Shown: in pieces, positions 56,465 through 64,000 of the stretch
Position numbering within the stretch: the stretch's first letter is position 1
Layout of the letters: each line of letters begins with the position of its first letter
NCBI RefSeq assembly: GCF_018780385.1
Contig: NZ_JADMJO010000022.1
Span: 140,024 to 204,023, forward strand
DNA length: 64,000 nt
Source of the DNA: Hydrogenophaga sp.
GTDB lineage: Bacteria > Pseudomonadota > Gammaproteobacteria > Burkholderiales > Burkholderiaceae_C
Direction of reading: 5' to 3'
The notes under the pieces: model-generated
What the model was told of the DNA's origin: nothing
Seen by the model: the letters and a program-made list of their open reading frames with translations, nothing else
Database searches by the model: none
Made by a program: the position numbers and the translations under genes

Positions 56465-56495
56465 CGTGTGTGCTCTCCGGTTGAACGAAGGCTAC

Positions 56496-56530
56496 AGTTT
56501 ATTGACAAACAATATATCTGTCAATAAACT
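56496..56530. promoter_or_regulatory. 35-bp palindromic bidirectional promoter/operator of the sulfide-response locus
   Basis: AGTTTATTGACA, 11 bases, TGTCAATAAACT: arms perfect over 12 bases. On the plus strand TTGACA (56502-56507), 17 bases, TAAACT (56525-56530) is a near-consensus sigma70 promoter for the hydrolase gene. On the minus strand the mirror image gives TTGACA-N17-TAAACT for bigR. The two promoters occupy exactly the same DNA. The AT-rich dyad is also a fit for a BigR/SqrR dimer. Confidence 0.85.
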
Positions 56531-56558
56531 ATCAACAACTTGTTTGAAGGAGCCCTTC

Positions 56559-57434
56559 ATGACCGCACCCACCCTCTCGCCCCAGGTTCACGGCCTGTTC
56601 GATCCCGCCACCTGGACCGTGACTTACGTGGTCCACAACGGCCCGGGCAGCGAATGCGCCATCATCGATTCGGTGCTCGACTACGACCCCAAGTCGGGTC
56701 GCACACGCCACGCCTCCGCCGACCAGGTGATCGACTACGTGCGCTCCTTCGACCTGCGCGTGAGGTGGATCCTGGAGACCCACGCGCACGCCGATCACCT
56801 CTCGGCCGCGCCCTACCTGCGCGCGCAACTCGGCGGGCAGATTGCCATCGGTGGTCACATCACGGACGTGCAGAAGGTGTTCAAGGGCATCTTCAACCTG
56901 GAGCCCGAATTCAAACTCGACGGCTCGCAGTTCGATCACCTGTTTGACGAGGGCGACACCATCGAACTGGGTGAACTGCGCGGCAGCGTGATGTATGTGC
57001 CCGGCCACACGCCGGCCTGCGTGGCCTATCGGTTCGGCGACGCGGTGTTCGTGGGCGACACCCTCTTCATGCCGGATGTGGGCACGGCGCGCTGCGACTT
57101 CCCAGGCGGCGACGCCAGGGCGCTCTATGCCTCCACCCGCAAGCTGCTGAGCCTGCCGCCCCAGACCCGCCTGTTCATGTGCCACGACTACCCGCCCACC
57201 GACCGAGCGGTGGCCTTCGAGACCACGGTGGCCGAACAGCGCGCCAGGAACATCCATGTGCACGACGGCGTGAGCGAGGCCGAGTTCGTGTCCCTGCGCA
57301 CCCAGCGCGACGCCACGCTGGAGATGCCCACCCTGATCCTGCCCTCGGTGCAGATCAACATCCGTGCGGGCGAATTGCCGCCGAAGGAAGCCAACGGTGT
57401 GGCCTACGCCAAGATCCCGCTCAACGTGCTGTAA
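56559..57434 (+). CDS. blh: Metallo-beta-lactamase-fold persulfide dioxygenase-like hydrolase (Blh/ETHE1 type)
   Basis: 291 residues. Metal site THAHADH near residues 73-79, later MYVPGHTPACVAY, FVGDTLFMPDVGTARCDF and FMCHDYPP, the pattern of ETHE1-related persulfide dioxygenases. Known relatives (Blh) oxidise glutathione or protein persulfides to sulfite, detoxifying sulfide under BigR control. TGAAGGAG precedes the ATG. Regulation by the adjacent repressor is strongly suggested by the divergent palindrome. Confidence 0.92.
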   Translation: MTAPTLSPQVHGLFDPATWTVTYVVHNGPGSECAIIDSVLDYDPKSGRTRHASADQVIDYVRSFDLRVRWILETHAHADHLSAAPYLRAQLGGQIAIGGHITDVQKVFKGIFNLEPEFKLDGSQFDHLFDEGDTIELGELRGSVMYVPGHTPACVAYRFGDAVFVGDTLFMPDVGTARCDFPGGDARALYASTRKLLSLPPQTRLFMCHDYPPTDRAVAFETTVAEQRARNIHVHDGVSEAEFVSLRTQRDATLEMPTLILPSVQINIRAGELPPKEANGVAYAKIPLNVL

Positions 57435-57443
57435 GGCCCCGCG

Positions 57444-57833
57444 TCAAGGGTGAGCGCCGTAGTAAGAGGTGCCACCACCGGCCCAGCGGCCGGCTTCGGA
57501 CGTTGCGCGTTCATGCAGGCGTTTGAGCGAGCGCGCTGCCGCGTTGGGGGTGGCAGGCGCGGAGAGCGCCGCCTCGGCTTGCGCCATGGTGTCCTGGATG
57601 GTCTGGATGAATTGGGCGCGGGCCGCCGGCTGGCTGCGGAATGCGTTCACGCACGCGGGAGAAGTCTCCAGGATCAAACCTTCTGCCACCACCCGCATGC
57701 AGTCCCGTGCAAAGTCCAGCTCCTGGCTGCACGCGGTGTGGTGCACCACCAGTCCGGCGCAGAACAGCAATGCGCCACCCAGGGCCACGCGATGGGCGGG
57801 CTCCCTGGTTGTTGATGCTGTGCGGCCGGCCAT
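57444..57833 (-). CDS. Hypothetical protein with N-terminal membrane segment
   Basis: 129 residues. VALGGALLFCAGLVVHHTAC is a single hydrophobic helix or signal; the rest is helical with an Ala-rich second half (MAQAEAALSAPATPNAAARSLKRLHERA). Three cysteines in the exposed part. No family recognised. It is convergent with blh, nine bases from its stop. Confidence 0.55.
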   Translation of the reverse strand: MAGRTASTTREPAHRVALGGALLFCAGLVVHHTACSQELDFARDCMRVVAEGLILETSPACVNAFRSQPAARAQFIQTIQDTMAQAEAALSAPATPNAAARSLKRLHERATSEAGRWAGGGTSYYGAHP

Positions 57834-57961
57834 CCATGAATTCTCGGCCCGCGCCCCCGCTGGAGGGTGCTCACGCGACGCCGCTGGACGGGTTCATTGC
57901 ACCGCTGGTGCACTTGCCCAGGCGTCAGGCGGGTTGTCATGGGAGGTCTACAATTTTTTCC

Positions 57962-59638
57962 ATGCCGACAGGTACACCGAACGATGCCATGAATGCCGCG
58001 CCGCGAGAGCCCGGTGGGCGTCGCCGCGTCGACATCCGGTGCAAGAGCTATCCGACGATCCAGGTCGACGGGCAGCCGGTGGCTCTCAAGCTCAAGCGCG
58101 GCCTGGCGCTGCTGGTGTACCTGGACGAGCTGGCGCGCAAGGTGGCGCGCACGCAATTGGCCGAGACGCTGTGGCCCGACGCGCCACCCGACACCGCGCG
58201 CGCCCGGCTGCGCCGTCTGTGCCACGAAGTCAATGGCGTGCTGGGCCTCGATCTGGTGGAGGGCGATGCGGACGCGCTCTGGCTCGATACCACAGAGTGC
58301 AGCGTGCAGTCCGACGTCGCCCGGGTCCGCCAGAGCGCACAACAGCTGCTCGGCACGCCGAACGAAGCCCGCTCGCACGAGACGCTGGAGCACCTGCTGG
58401 CGAGTGATTCGCACCGTGTGCTGGATGGTTTCGAACTTGACTCCGATGTGTTCAGCGCCTGGCAGGATGTGCGGCGCAGCGAGCAGGAACGCCTGGTGGC
58501 GCGCGCGCTCAGCCGCGCGGCCGAGCACCTGTGCGCCAGCGGCCAGCCAGCCCTGGCGGCCGAAGCTGCCGCGCGCCTGATCGCCCTGGATGCGCTGGCT
58601 GACATGGGCCACGCCGCGCTGCTGACGGCCCGCTCCCAGCTCGGGGACGCCGCGGGCGTCGAGGCCGCGTACTTCGCCTGTGCCGAGGTCCTCCGCAACG
58701 AGTTGGGCATCCGGCCCTCAGCCAACATCGAGACCACCTATGCAGACGCCCGGGCCCAGCTCGCCGTGCGGCCCGAACAGCGCACGACACGCCCCAGTCT
58801 GTCGCCGCCGATCCGGTTTGCCGACAGCGCCGACGGTTCGGTTGCCTACCTCGAACTCGGCAGCGGCGACACCACGCTCGTGATCCTGTTCGGGCTGTGG
58901 TCTCACCTGGAGGTGTCCTGGGAGGAGCCGCGCATCCGCGCCATCCTCGACCGCCTGTCGCGCTCGATGCGCGTGGTGCTGGTCGATCGCCGTGGCACCG
59001 GCCTGTCCGACCGGATCAACCAGCAACAGTCCGCGCGCGCCGGTGTCGAGGACATCGATGCGGTGCGCCGGGCGCTCGGCGTGGAGCAGGTGTGGTTGCT
59101 GGGCAATTCGGTGGGGGGCGCGATTGCGATCGAGTACGCCTCGGTGTTTCCCACGCGGGTGCAGGGCCTGATGCTGTACGGCACCGGCGCGCGCGGCACC
59201 TGGGCGCCCGACTACCCCTGGGCACTCACCGAGCAGCAACAGAAGAAGTGGCTGCACGAGCTGCAGTCCTCGTGGGGAGGTGCCACGAGCCTGGCGCAGT
59301 TCGCCCCCTCCATGGTGGACGACCAGGCCACCCGCGACTGGTGGGCGCGCATGCTGCGCCAGTCGGCTTCGAAGAACGGCATCCCCTTGCTGCTGCGCGC
59401 GCTCGGCGGCACGGATGTGTGCGCGCGCCTGCCGGCGCTGCAGGTGCCCACGCTGGTGCTGCAGCGCAAGGACGATCTCATCGTGCGTGAGGGCGCGGGG
59501 CGCTACCTGGCTTCGCACATACCGGGCGCGCAATTCGTGCTGCTCGAGGGCATCGACCATCCCCTCTGGTATGGGGACACCTCGGCCGCGCTGGACGAGA
59601 TGGAGCGCTTCGTGCAGGCGCATCGCCAGGTTTCCTGA
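57962..59638 (+). CDS. BTAD-type transcriptional regulator fused to an alpha/beta hydrolase
   Basis: 558 residues. Residues 22-110 are an OmpR/SARP-like winged helix (RTQLAETLWPDAPPDTARARLRRLCHEVN), 115-270 the helical BTAD/TPR domain (ending LRNELGIRPSA), and 285-558 an alpha/beta hydrolase with nucleophile Ser383 in LLGNSVGGA, acid Asp504/505 and His533 in EGIDHPLW. A sensor made from a hydrolase fold, or an enzyme that also binds DNA, are both possible. An in-frame ATG at 57989 is an alternative start. The gene lies 124 bases before a TPR gene that may be its partner. Confidence 0.85.
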   Translation: MPTGTPNDAMNAAPREPGGRRRVDIRCKSYPTIQVDGQPVALKLKRGLALLVYLDELARKVARTQLAETLWPDAPPDTARARLRRLCHEVNGVLGLDLVEGDADALWLDTTECSVQSDVARVRQSAQQLLGTPNEARSHETLEHLLASDSHRVLDGFELDSDVFSAWQDVRRSEQERLVARALSRAAEHLCASGQPALAAEAAARLIALDALADMGHAALLTARSQLGDAAGVEAAYFACAEVLRNELGIRPSANIETTYADARAQLAVRPEQRTTRPSLSPPIRFADSADGSVAYLELGSGDTTLVILFGLWSHLEVSWEEPRIRAILDRLSRSMRVVLVDRRGTGLSDRINQQQSARAGVEDIDAVRRALGVEQVWLLGNSVGGAIAIEYASVFPTRVQGLMLYGTGARGTWAPDYPWALTEQQQKKWLHELQSSWGGATSLAQFAPSMVDDQATRDWWARMLRQSASKNGIPLLLRALGGTDVCARLPALQVPTLVLQRKDDLIVREGAGRYLASHIPGAQFVLLEGIDHPLWYGDTSAALDEMERFVQAHRQVS

Positions 59639-59761
59639 AGCAAAGGACTTTCAGCGGACGGTCGCTTCCTAAGCTGACCGCGTCGGGTGGGCCATGCGGC
59701 CGATACCGATGCTCGACCCCGTGTCGAGCCCCCCTTTCAGTCCCCCTCAGGAGAAACCATC

Positions 59762-61099
59762 GTGACTTTCAAAGACCTTCGCGGCGAAACGCTGTCCACC
59801 GTGCACGCGGCCTCGGCCATGGCGTACGACCACACGCTTGACCTGCTTAACAGCTTTCGCGCCGACCCGCTCGCCGCCATCACGCCCGTGTTGGCACAAG
59901 ACCCCGACTTCATCTCCGGCCACCTGCTGCTGGCCGGCATGATGCTGGGCACTTACGACCCGAACATGAACGCACCCGCGCTCGCCAGCCTCGACAACGC
60001 GGCCGCCAGCGCGTTGGCGCCGACCGCGCGCGAGCAGTCGCTGCACGCCGCGCTGCGCGCGTGGGCCGATGGCGACATGATCGGCGGCAGCCGCCGGCTC
60101 GACCGCCACCTCATCGACCATCCGCGCGACCTGCTGGCCCTGCAGCTCGCGCACACCGCTGACCTGGCGCTGGGCTACACGACCATGTTGCGCGACCGCA
60201 TCGCCCGGGCCCTGCCGGCCTGGAGCGAGAGCGATGCCAGCTACGGTTACGTGCTGGGCATGCAGGCGTTTGGCCTTGAGGAGTGCTTTGCCTACGATCA
60301 AGCCGAAGAGGTTGGCCGACGCGCGGTGTCCTTGCAGCCGCACGACACCTGGGCCGTGCACGCCGTGGCCCACGTGTGCGAGATGCAAGGTCGCGCGGAT
60401 GACGGCATCCAGTGGATGAACGAAACCCGTGGCGCCTGGGAAGCCAACAACGGCCTGGCCGTGCACAACCACTGGCACCTGGCCTTGATGCACCTTTCCC
60501 GAGGTGAACACGCTGCCGCGCTGGCCCTGTACGACAAGGCGGTGGCGCCCGCACCCACCGCGCTCGCGCTCGACCTGGCCGATGCCAGCGCCCTGCTCTG
60601 GCGCCTGGTGATGCGCGGCGTCGACGTTGGCCCGCGGTGGCTGTCGCTCGCGCAGCGCTGGCGCACGCAGGGCGTGTTTGGCGCGGTGGGCTTTCTCGAC
60701 GTGCACGCGGCCATCAGCTTGGCGGCCGCCGGCGACAGAGAGGGCATGGCTCAACTGATGCGCGCAGGCGCGGATGCGGCCGCCCGCCCCGGTGCTTTTG
60801 CCGAATGGAGCGCGGTGGCGATGCCGGCCAGTGAGGCGATCACCGCCATGGTGGCCGGCGAGCACACACGCTGCCTCGACCTGTTGATGCCGGTCTTGCC
60901 GGTGGCGCAGGCGCTCGGCGGCAGCCACGCACAGCGCGACCTGCTCACGCTGACCGCACAGGAAGCCGCACAACGCGGCGGTCACCATGCCCTGGCGAGT
61001 GCGCTGAAGTCGCAGCGGCAGGTGCACCACCTGCCGTTCACGCCGCAACGCAGCGCGGTGCTGTCCCGAGCATCCCGGCGCGCCATCTCCCTGGCGTGA
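59762..61099 (+). CDS. Tetratricopeptide-repeat protein, TTC38 type
   Basis: 445 residues, all-helical repeats throughout. MAYDHTLDLLNSFRADPLAAITPVLAQDPDF, AEEVGRRAVSLQPHDTWAVHAVAHVCEMQG and VHNHWHLALMHLSRGEHAAALALYDKAV are characteristic of the TTC38-like group, which has no known enzymatic activity. The GTG start at 59762 has AGGAGA upstream. It follows the BTAD-hydrolase gene by 123 bases and is probably co-regulated, possibly as a scaffold or sensor. Confidence 0.85.
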   Translation: MTFKDLRGETLSTVHAASAMAYDHTLDLLNSFRADPLAAITPVLAQDPDFISGHLLLAGMMLGTYDPNMNAPALASLDNAAASALAPTAREQSLHAALRAWADGDMIGGSRRLDRHLIDHPRDLLALQLAHTADLALGYTTMLRDRIARALPAWSESDASYGYVLGMQAFGLEECFAYDQAEEVGRRAVSLQPHDTWAVHAVAHVCEMQGRADDGIQWMNETRGAWEANNGLAVHNHWHLALMHLSRGEHAAALALYDKAVAPAPTALALDLADASALLWRLVMRGVDVGPRWLSLAQRWRTQGVFGAVGFLDVHAAISLAAAGDREGMAQLMRAGADAAARPGAFAEWSAVAMPASEAITAMVAGEHTRCLDLLMPVLPVAQALGGSHAQRDLLTLTAQEAAQRGGHHALASALKSQRQVHHLPFTPQRSAVLSRASRRAISLA

Positions 61100-61199
61100 T
61101 CCCCTCGCCCATCGGGCACGGGGCGGGCACGGGGTCATGTGACCGTGTGCCTGCCTTGCGCCCACAGCAGGCCGTCTTCGCAGGGCCACAGGAACCACC

Positions 61200-61478
61200 A
61201 TGAACAACTCGCACGCCGTCCAGCGACTGGCCCACCGCGCCGGCCAGAGCCAGAACCACCCACCCATAGCGATGAAGAAAAACGCCCTCCTGTCGATCGC
61301 GCAACCGCTGGGCTACCGGATCGACTGCCTGAAGGGCACGCTGTGGATCACCCAGGACGGGTATCCGCAAGATGTCATTCTTGGCGCAGGTGAACACCAC
61401 GTCACCGACCACCGTCCGCGCCTGATCGTGCAGGCGCTGGAATCGGGTGTCATACGCATCAGCGCCCGCCCGGCGTGA
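61200..61478 (+). CDS. DUF2917-like small protein
   Basis: 92 residues (68 if started at the ATG at 61272). The core LKGTLWITQDGYPQDVILGAGEHHVTDHRPRLIVQALESGVIRI is a short beta-barrel like DUF2917, common in Burkholderiales and found near stress regulators. No activity is assigned. The longer N-terminus is His/Gln-rich and may not be translated. Confidence 0.65.
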   Translation: MNNSHAVQRLAHRAGQSQNHPPIAMKKNALLSIAQPLGYRIDCLKGTLWITQDGYPQDVILGAGEHHVTDHRPRLIVQALESGVIRISARPA

Positions 61479-61586
61479 ACCTCGGATCGAGGGTCCGTCG
61501 AGCGTCCTTCGCGGGCAGAATGCGGGCATCACCCGTGGCGCTGGCTGTTCCAGCACCTCTTGGGGCGGTCACTCGAAGGGCTTTCC

Positions 61587-62891
61587 ATGGGATGGGCAAT
61601 GAAACGCATGACCCGCGGGCCGAGCTGGCTGCTGGTGGTCGTGCTCGCGGCCGTCATGGCGCTGGTGGGTGGCGTGCTCGTGTCCAATTTCATGGGCGGA
61701 GAGAAAAAGATCGATCGTCACGTCGAGCGTCTTTACGGGCTGGACGATCCCCGCTTCATACAGGAGCTGGGCGTGCTGCTCGGGCCGACGTTCCTGCAAG
61801 GCAACCGGGTTCAGGCGCTGTTGAATGGCGATGAGATTTTCCCGCCCATGCTCAAGGCCATCCGGGAGGCGAAGACCTCCATCACCTTCGAGACCTACAT
61901 CTACTGGTCGGGTGACATCGGCCGCGAGTTTGCCCAAGCGCTCTCGGAGCGGGCCCGCCAAGGTGTGAAGGTCCACGTGTTGCTGGACTGGGTGGGCAGC
62001 GGCAAGATGGACGACGGCCTGATCGACGCCATGACGGCGGCGGGCGTGAAGGTTCGCAAGTTTCATCCACCCCATTGGTCACACCTCGGGCGGCTGAACA
62101 ACCGGACGCACCGCAAGCTGTTGATCGTCGACGGCACGGTTGGCTTCACGGGTGGGGTCGGTGTCGCACCACAATGGACCGGCAAAGCAGAGGATCCCGA
62201 CCATTGGCGCGACACGCACTTCGAGGTCCATGGGCCGGTGGTGGCGCAGATGCAGGCGGTGTTCATGGACAACTGGATCAAGGTCACGGGCGACCTGTTG
62301 CACGGCCCTGACTTTTTCCCTTCGCTCACGGAGATTGGCCCGAGCCGGGCACAGATGTTCAGCAGTTCGCCCAGTGGCGGCAGCGAGAGCATGCAGCTGA
62401 TGTATCTGATGGCCCTCACAGCGGCTTCCCGCACGATCGACCTCTCTGCGGCCTACTTCGTGCCGGACGAACTCACCACAGGGGTGCTCGTGGCCGCGAT
62501 GAAGCGCGGCGTCAAGCTGCGCATCATCGTACCGGGCAAACACATCGACAGCGACACGGTGCGAAGCGCCTCGCGCGCCACCTGGGGCCCTTTGCTCGCG
62601 GCGGGAGCCGTCATTGCAGAGTACGAGCCGACCATGTACCACTGCAAGGTGTTGATCGTCGACGGCCTTCTGGTCTCCGTGGGCTCCACCAATTTCGACA
62701 ATCGATCGTTCCGGCTCAACGACGAGGCCACGCTGAACGTCATGGACGAAGCGTTCGCGAGCCTTCAGACGGTCACTTTTGAAGCCGACCTGGCGCGCTC
62801 TCGCCGGGTGACGCTGGAGGAATGGCAAGCGCGTCCCCTCTACGAAAAATGGACTGACGCACTCGCCTCGCTGATCGACACACAACTCTGA
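61587..62891 (+). CDS. Cardiolipin-synthase-like phospholipase D superfamily protein
   Basis: 434 residues. One N-terminal membrane helix (LLVVVLAAVMALVGGVLVSNF), then two PLD domains with HKD motifs: THRKLLIVDG near residue 175 and YHCKVLIVDG near residue 356 (both His-x-Lys-x4-Asp). This is the ClsB/ClsC-type arrangement that makes cardiolipin by transphosphatidylation; other PLD-type lipid enzymes remain possible. The ATG at 61587 is chosen; another at 61599 is in frame. Confidence 0.9.
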   Translation: MGWAMKRMTRGPSWLLVVVLAAVMALVGGVLVSNFMGGEKKIDRHVERLYGLDDPRFIQELGVLLGPTFLQGNRVQALLNGDEIFPPMLKAIREAKTSITFETYIYWSGDIGREFAQALSERARQGVKVHVLLDWVGSGKMDDGLIDAMTAAGVKVRKFHPPHWSHLGRLNNRTHRKLLIVDGTVGFTGGVGVAPQWTGKAEDPDHWRDTHFEVHGPVVAQMQAVFMDNWIKVTGDLLHGPDFFPSLTEIGPSRAQMFSSSPSGGSESMQLMYLMALTAASRTIDLSAAYFVPDELTTGVLVAAMKRGVKLRIIVPGKHIDSDTVRSASRATWGPLLAAGAVIAEYEPTMYHCKVLIVDGLLVSVGSTNFDNRSFRLNDEATLNVMDEAFASLQTVTFEADLARSRRVTLEEWQARPLYEKWTDALASLIDTQL

Positions 62892-62949
62892 CGTTCTTCC
62901 GTTCCAGAGAGAACCTCGGCAGCCGGTGGTGGCACGAACGGGCGCAAGC

Positions 62950-63618
62950 TCAAGCGTCCGGGTCTCCCTTGAGCACCATGCCCTCCCATTCCTCCATGCT
63001 GATCAACCCGCCTACCGCATCCGCCTTGTTCTGGTCGCGCTTGGGCAGCACGCCCTGTATGGCATCGATGCGCTTCCATCCCGGCGTCGGCTGGTGACCA
63101 CGGACGGGATCGGGAACGTAACGAGAGCCATCGACACGCTTCATCCGCGGGATGTAGCGGGGGCAATTGGTCAACAGTGCGGCGATCTCCACCTTGACGC
63201 CGAATTGCGCGCCGGGCCACAGGCCCACGATGGCAGGGTCGTCGGTCAGCTGAGCGTTGCCTTGAACGCGAAGCCGGCTCGGTGGGTCGAAACTCATGAA
63301 CAGCATGCCGATCTTCGACGTTGAGGCGACGTTGCCCATCGAGAAGTACATGCCGTTTCCTTCGAAGCAGGGAAACAGCAAGGTCTTGTCATCGGGCATG
63401 GCGACAAAGCCCGGGGCACCTCCCTTGAAACTGACAGTGGGCGAGCCCTGAGGGTCCACCGTCGACAGCCAGAAGAACTCGGCCTGTCCGACAAACTTGC
63501 GATCGGGAGCCGACAAGCTGTCGTGCACCAGCACCTGCAATTCCGCATTCGCCAGGGCTTCGGTGTCGAAACGCTTTTGGAGCTCGAGGGCTTTTTCGGT
63601 ATAGGCAAACTGTGTCAT
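62950..63618 (-). CDS. Pyridoxamine 5'-phosphate oxidase (PPOX)-family protein
   Basis: 222 residues. The split-barrel pattern EFFWLSTVDPQGSPTVSFKGGAPGFV, LLFPCFEGNGMYFSMGNVAST, MLFMSFDPPSRLRVQGNA is that of FMN/F420-binding PPOX-like proteins. Most are flavin reductases or oxidoreductases of unknown substrate. It sits just downstream of the nitrilase gene on the same strand (10-base gap), so they are likely co-transcribed. Confidence 0.87.
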   Translation of the reverse strand: MTQFAYTEKALELQKRFDTEALANAELQVLVHDSLSAPDRKFVGQAEFFWLSTVDPQGSPTVSFKGGAPGFVAMPDDKTLLFPCFEGNGMYFSMGNVASTSKIGMLFMSFDPPSRLRVQGNAQLTDDPAIVGLWPGAQFGVKVEIAALLTNCPRYIPRMKRVDGSRYVPDPVRGHQPTPGWKRIDAIQGVLPKRDQNKADAVGGLISMEEWEGMVLKGDPDA

Positions 63619-63628
63619 GTATCGCTCC

Positions 63629-64000
63629 TCAAGCCATGCTGGCCGGCGAATCGGAATGCGCGGCTTCCGGCTTCCTGGTGTCGGCTTCGTTGGACGCCAG
63701 TCCCTGGATGCCGGATCTGGAGCTCAGCACCACACGCTCGCGCGGTGTGTTGTCCAGCAGCAGGCGCGTCACGTCCGGGCGCGAGTAGTGGCCCGCCGGA
63801 TCGGCCGCGGCTTTCGAGAGCGAGATCATGCCCAGATCGATGTCGGCCAGAACGAGGCCCTCTTCGTTTTCAGGCAGGATGCTGCCGAGCCGCGAACCGT
63901 CCGGGCCGTAGATGCGGGCAAAGCCACCGCCTTCGAGCAAGAGCTGCTTTTGAAGGGGGTCGGTGCACAGCATCTCGTGCATGGCCTTGGAAACCGTAGC
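63629..64000 (-). CDS. Nitrilase-superfamily C-N hydrolase, C-terminal part, cut by the window edge
   Basis: The frame is open to base 64000 and ends at 63629, giving about 123 residues of C-terminus. LLLEGGGFARIYGPDGSRLG, ENEEGLVLADIDLGMISLSKAAADPAGHYSRPDVTRLLL is the C-terminal region of aliphatic nitrilase/cyanide hydratase-like enzymes, which convert nitriles to acids. The catalytic Glu-Lys-Cys lies upstream outside the window. It is upstream of the PPOX gene in the same direction. Confidence 0.85.
   Translation of the reverse strand, partial: ATVSKAMHEMLCTDPLQKQLLLEGGGFARIYGPDGSRLGSILPENEEGLVLADIDLGMISLSKAAADPAGHYSRPDVTRLLLDNTPRERVVLSSRSGIQGLASNEADTRKPEAAHSDSPASMA

Overview
The window is high-GC (visibly about two thirds G+C), densely packed proteobacterial chromosome. 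The mix of Bug/TctC solute receptors, a DUF1840 protein, aromatic-CoA catabolism, c-type cytochromes and dispersed GC-rich intergenic repeats points to Burkholderiales, most likely a Comamonadaceae of the Hydrogenophaga/Acidovorax type. That assignment is inferred from gene content; no rRNA is present. I see no tRNA, rRNA, CRISPR array, insertion sequence or prophage, and no gene-free stretch longer than about 300 bases.

Left part (1-8.4 kb): the end of a Bug receptor gene, a repeat-filled spacer, a DUF1840 gene on the minus strand, then a tight six-gene plus-strand operon. The operon encodes a fused FAD monooxygenase/Old Yellow Enzyme, a MarR regulator, a crotonase, an acyl-CoA dehydrogenase, an aryl-CoA ligase and a RidA protein. 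This is the layout of aerobic CoA-dependent anthranilate (2-aminobenzoate) or salicylate degradation. A MarR-type palindrome overlaps the apparent -10 of the operon promoter, only a few bases from the start codon.

8.5-14.3 kb: a PQQ-dependent sugar dehydrogenase, its cytochrome c and a TonB-dependent receptor that closely resembles E. coli YncD/PqqU, the PQQ importer. A second PQQ dehydrogenase/cytochrome pair lies at 34.3-36.2 kb. No PQQ biosynthesis gene is visible. Signalling genes follow (a PAS histidine kinase and a GAF protein).

14.5-25 kb: a small protein, a branched-chain-type ABC receptor, a TIR-domain protein overlapping a periplasmic double retropepsin/PDZ gene, a lipoprotein, an acyl-CoA synthetase divergent from an AcoR-like regulator without its AAA+ domain, a DUF1810 protein and katG with a strong terminator.

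25-41 kb: a second acyl-CoA synthetase, a 1903-residue hybrid histidine kinase (CHASE-type sensor, four PAS-like segments, kinase core, then REC-REC-Hpt-REC-Hpt) divergent from a response regulator, the second PQQ unit, a SnoaL/Bug/FMN-reductase/core methionine synthase (MesD-like) series and a beta-lactamase-fold hydrolase.

41-47 kb: many short accessory genes (TonB_C, LysE, cytochrome, PhzF, cupins, DUF1203, SgcJ-like). The 44.2-45.9 kb part is noticeably less GC-rich and looks acquired. 47-53.5 kb: cupin, amidase, Crp/Fnr regulator, YebC and several small unknowns.

53.5-57.4 kb: a sulfide/persulfide detoxification locus. A BigR/SqrR-type ArsR repressor, two YeeE/YedE half-transporters and a SulP transporter are divergent from a persulfide-dioxygenase-like hydrolase, across a perfect 35-bp palindrome that creates two mirror-image, fully overlapping sigma70 promoters. 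57.4-64 kb: a BTAD transcription-factor/alpha-beta-hydrolase fusion, a TPR protein, a cardiolipin-synthase-like enzyme, a PPOX-family protein and the end of a nitrilase gene.

The most unusual structural signal is a repeat found four times (696-774, 2438-2514, 3666-3746, 34248-34327). It has an invariant 15-nt loop, and its flanking arms differ in sequence from copy to copy yet stay complementary. Two copies lie in frame inside protein-coding genes.
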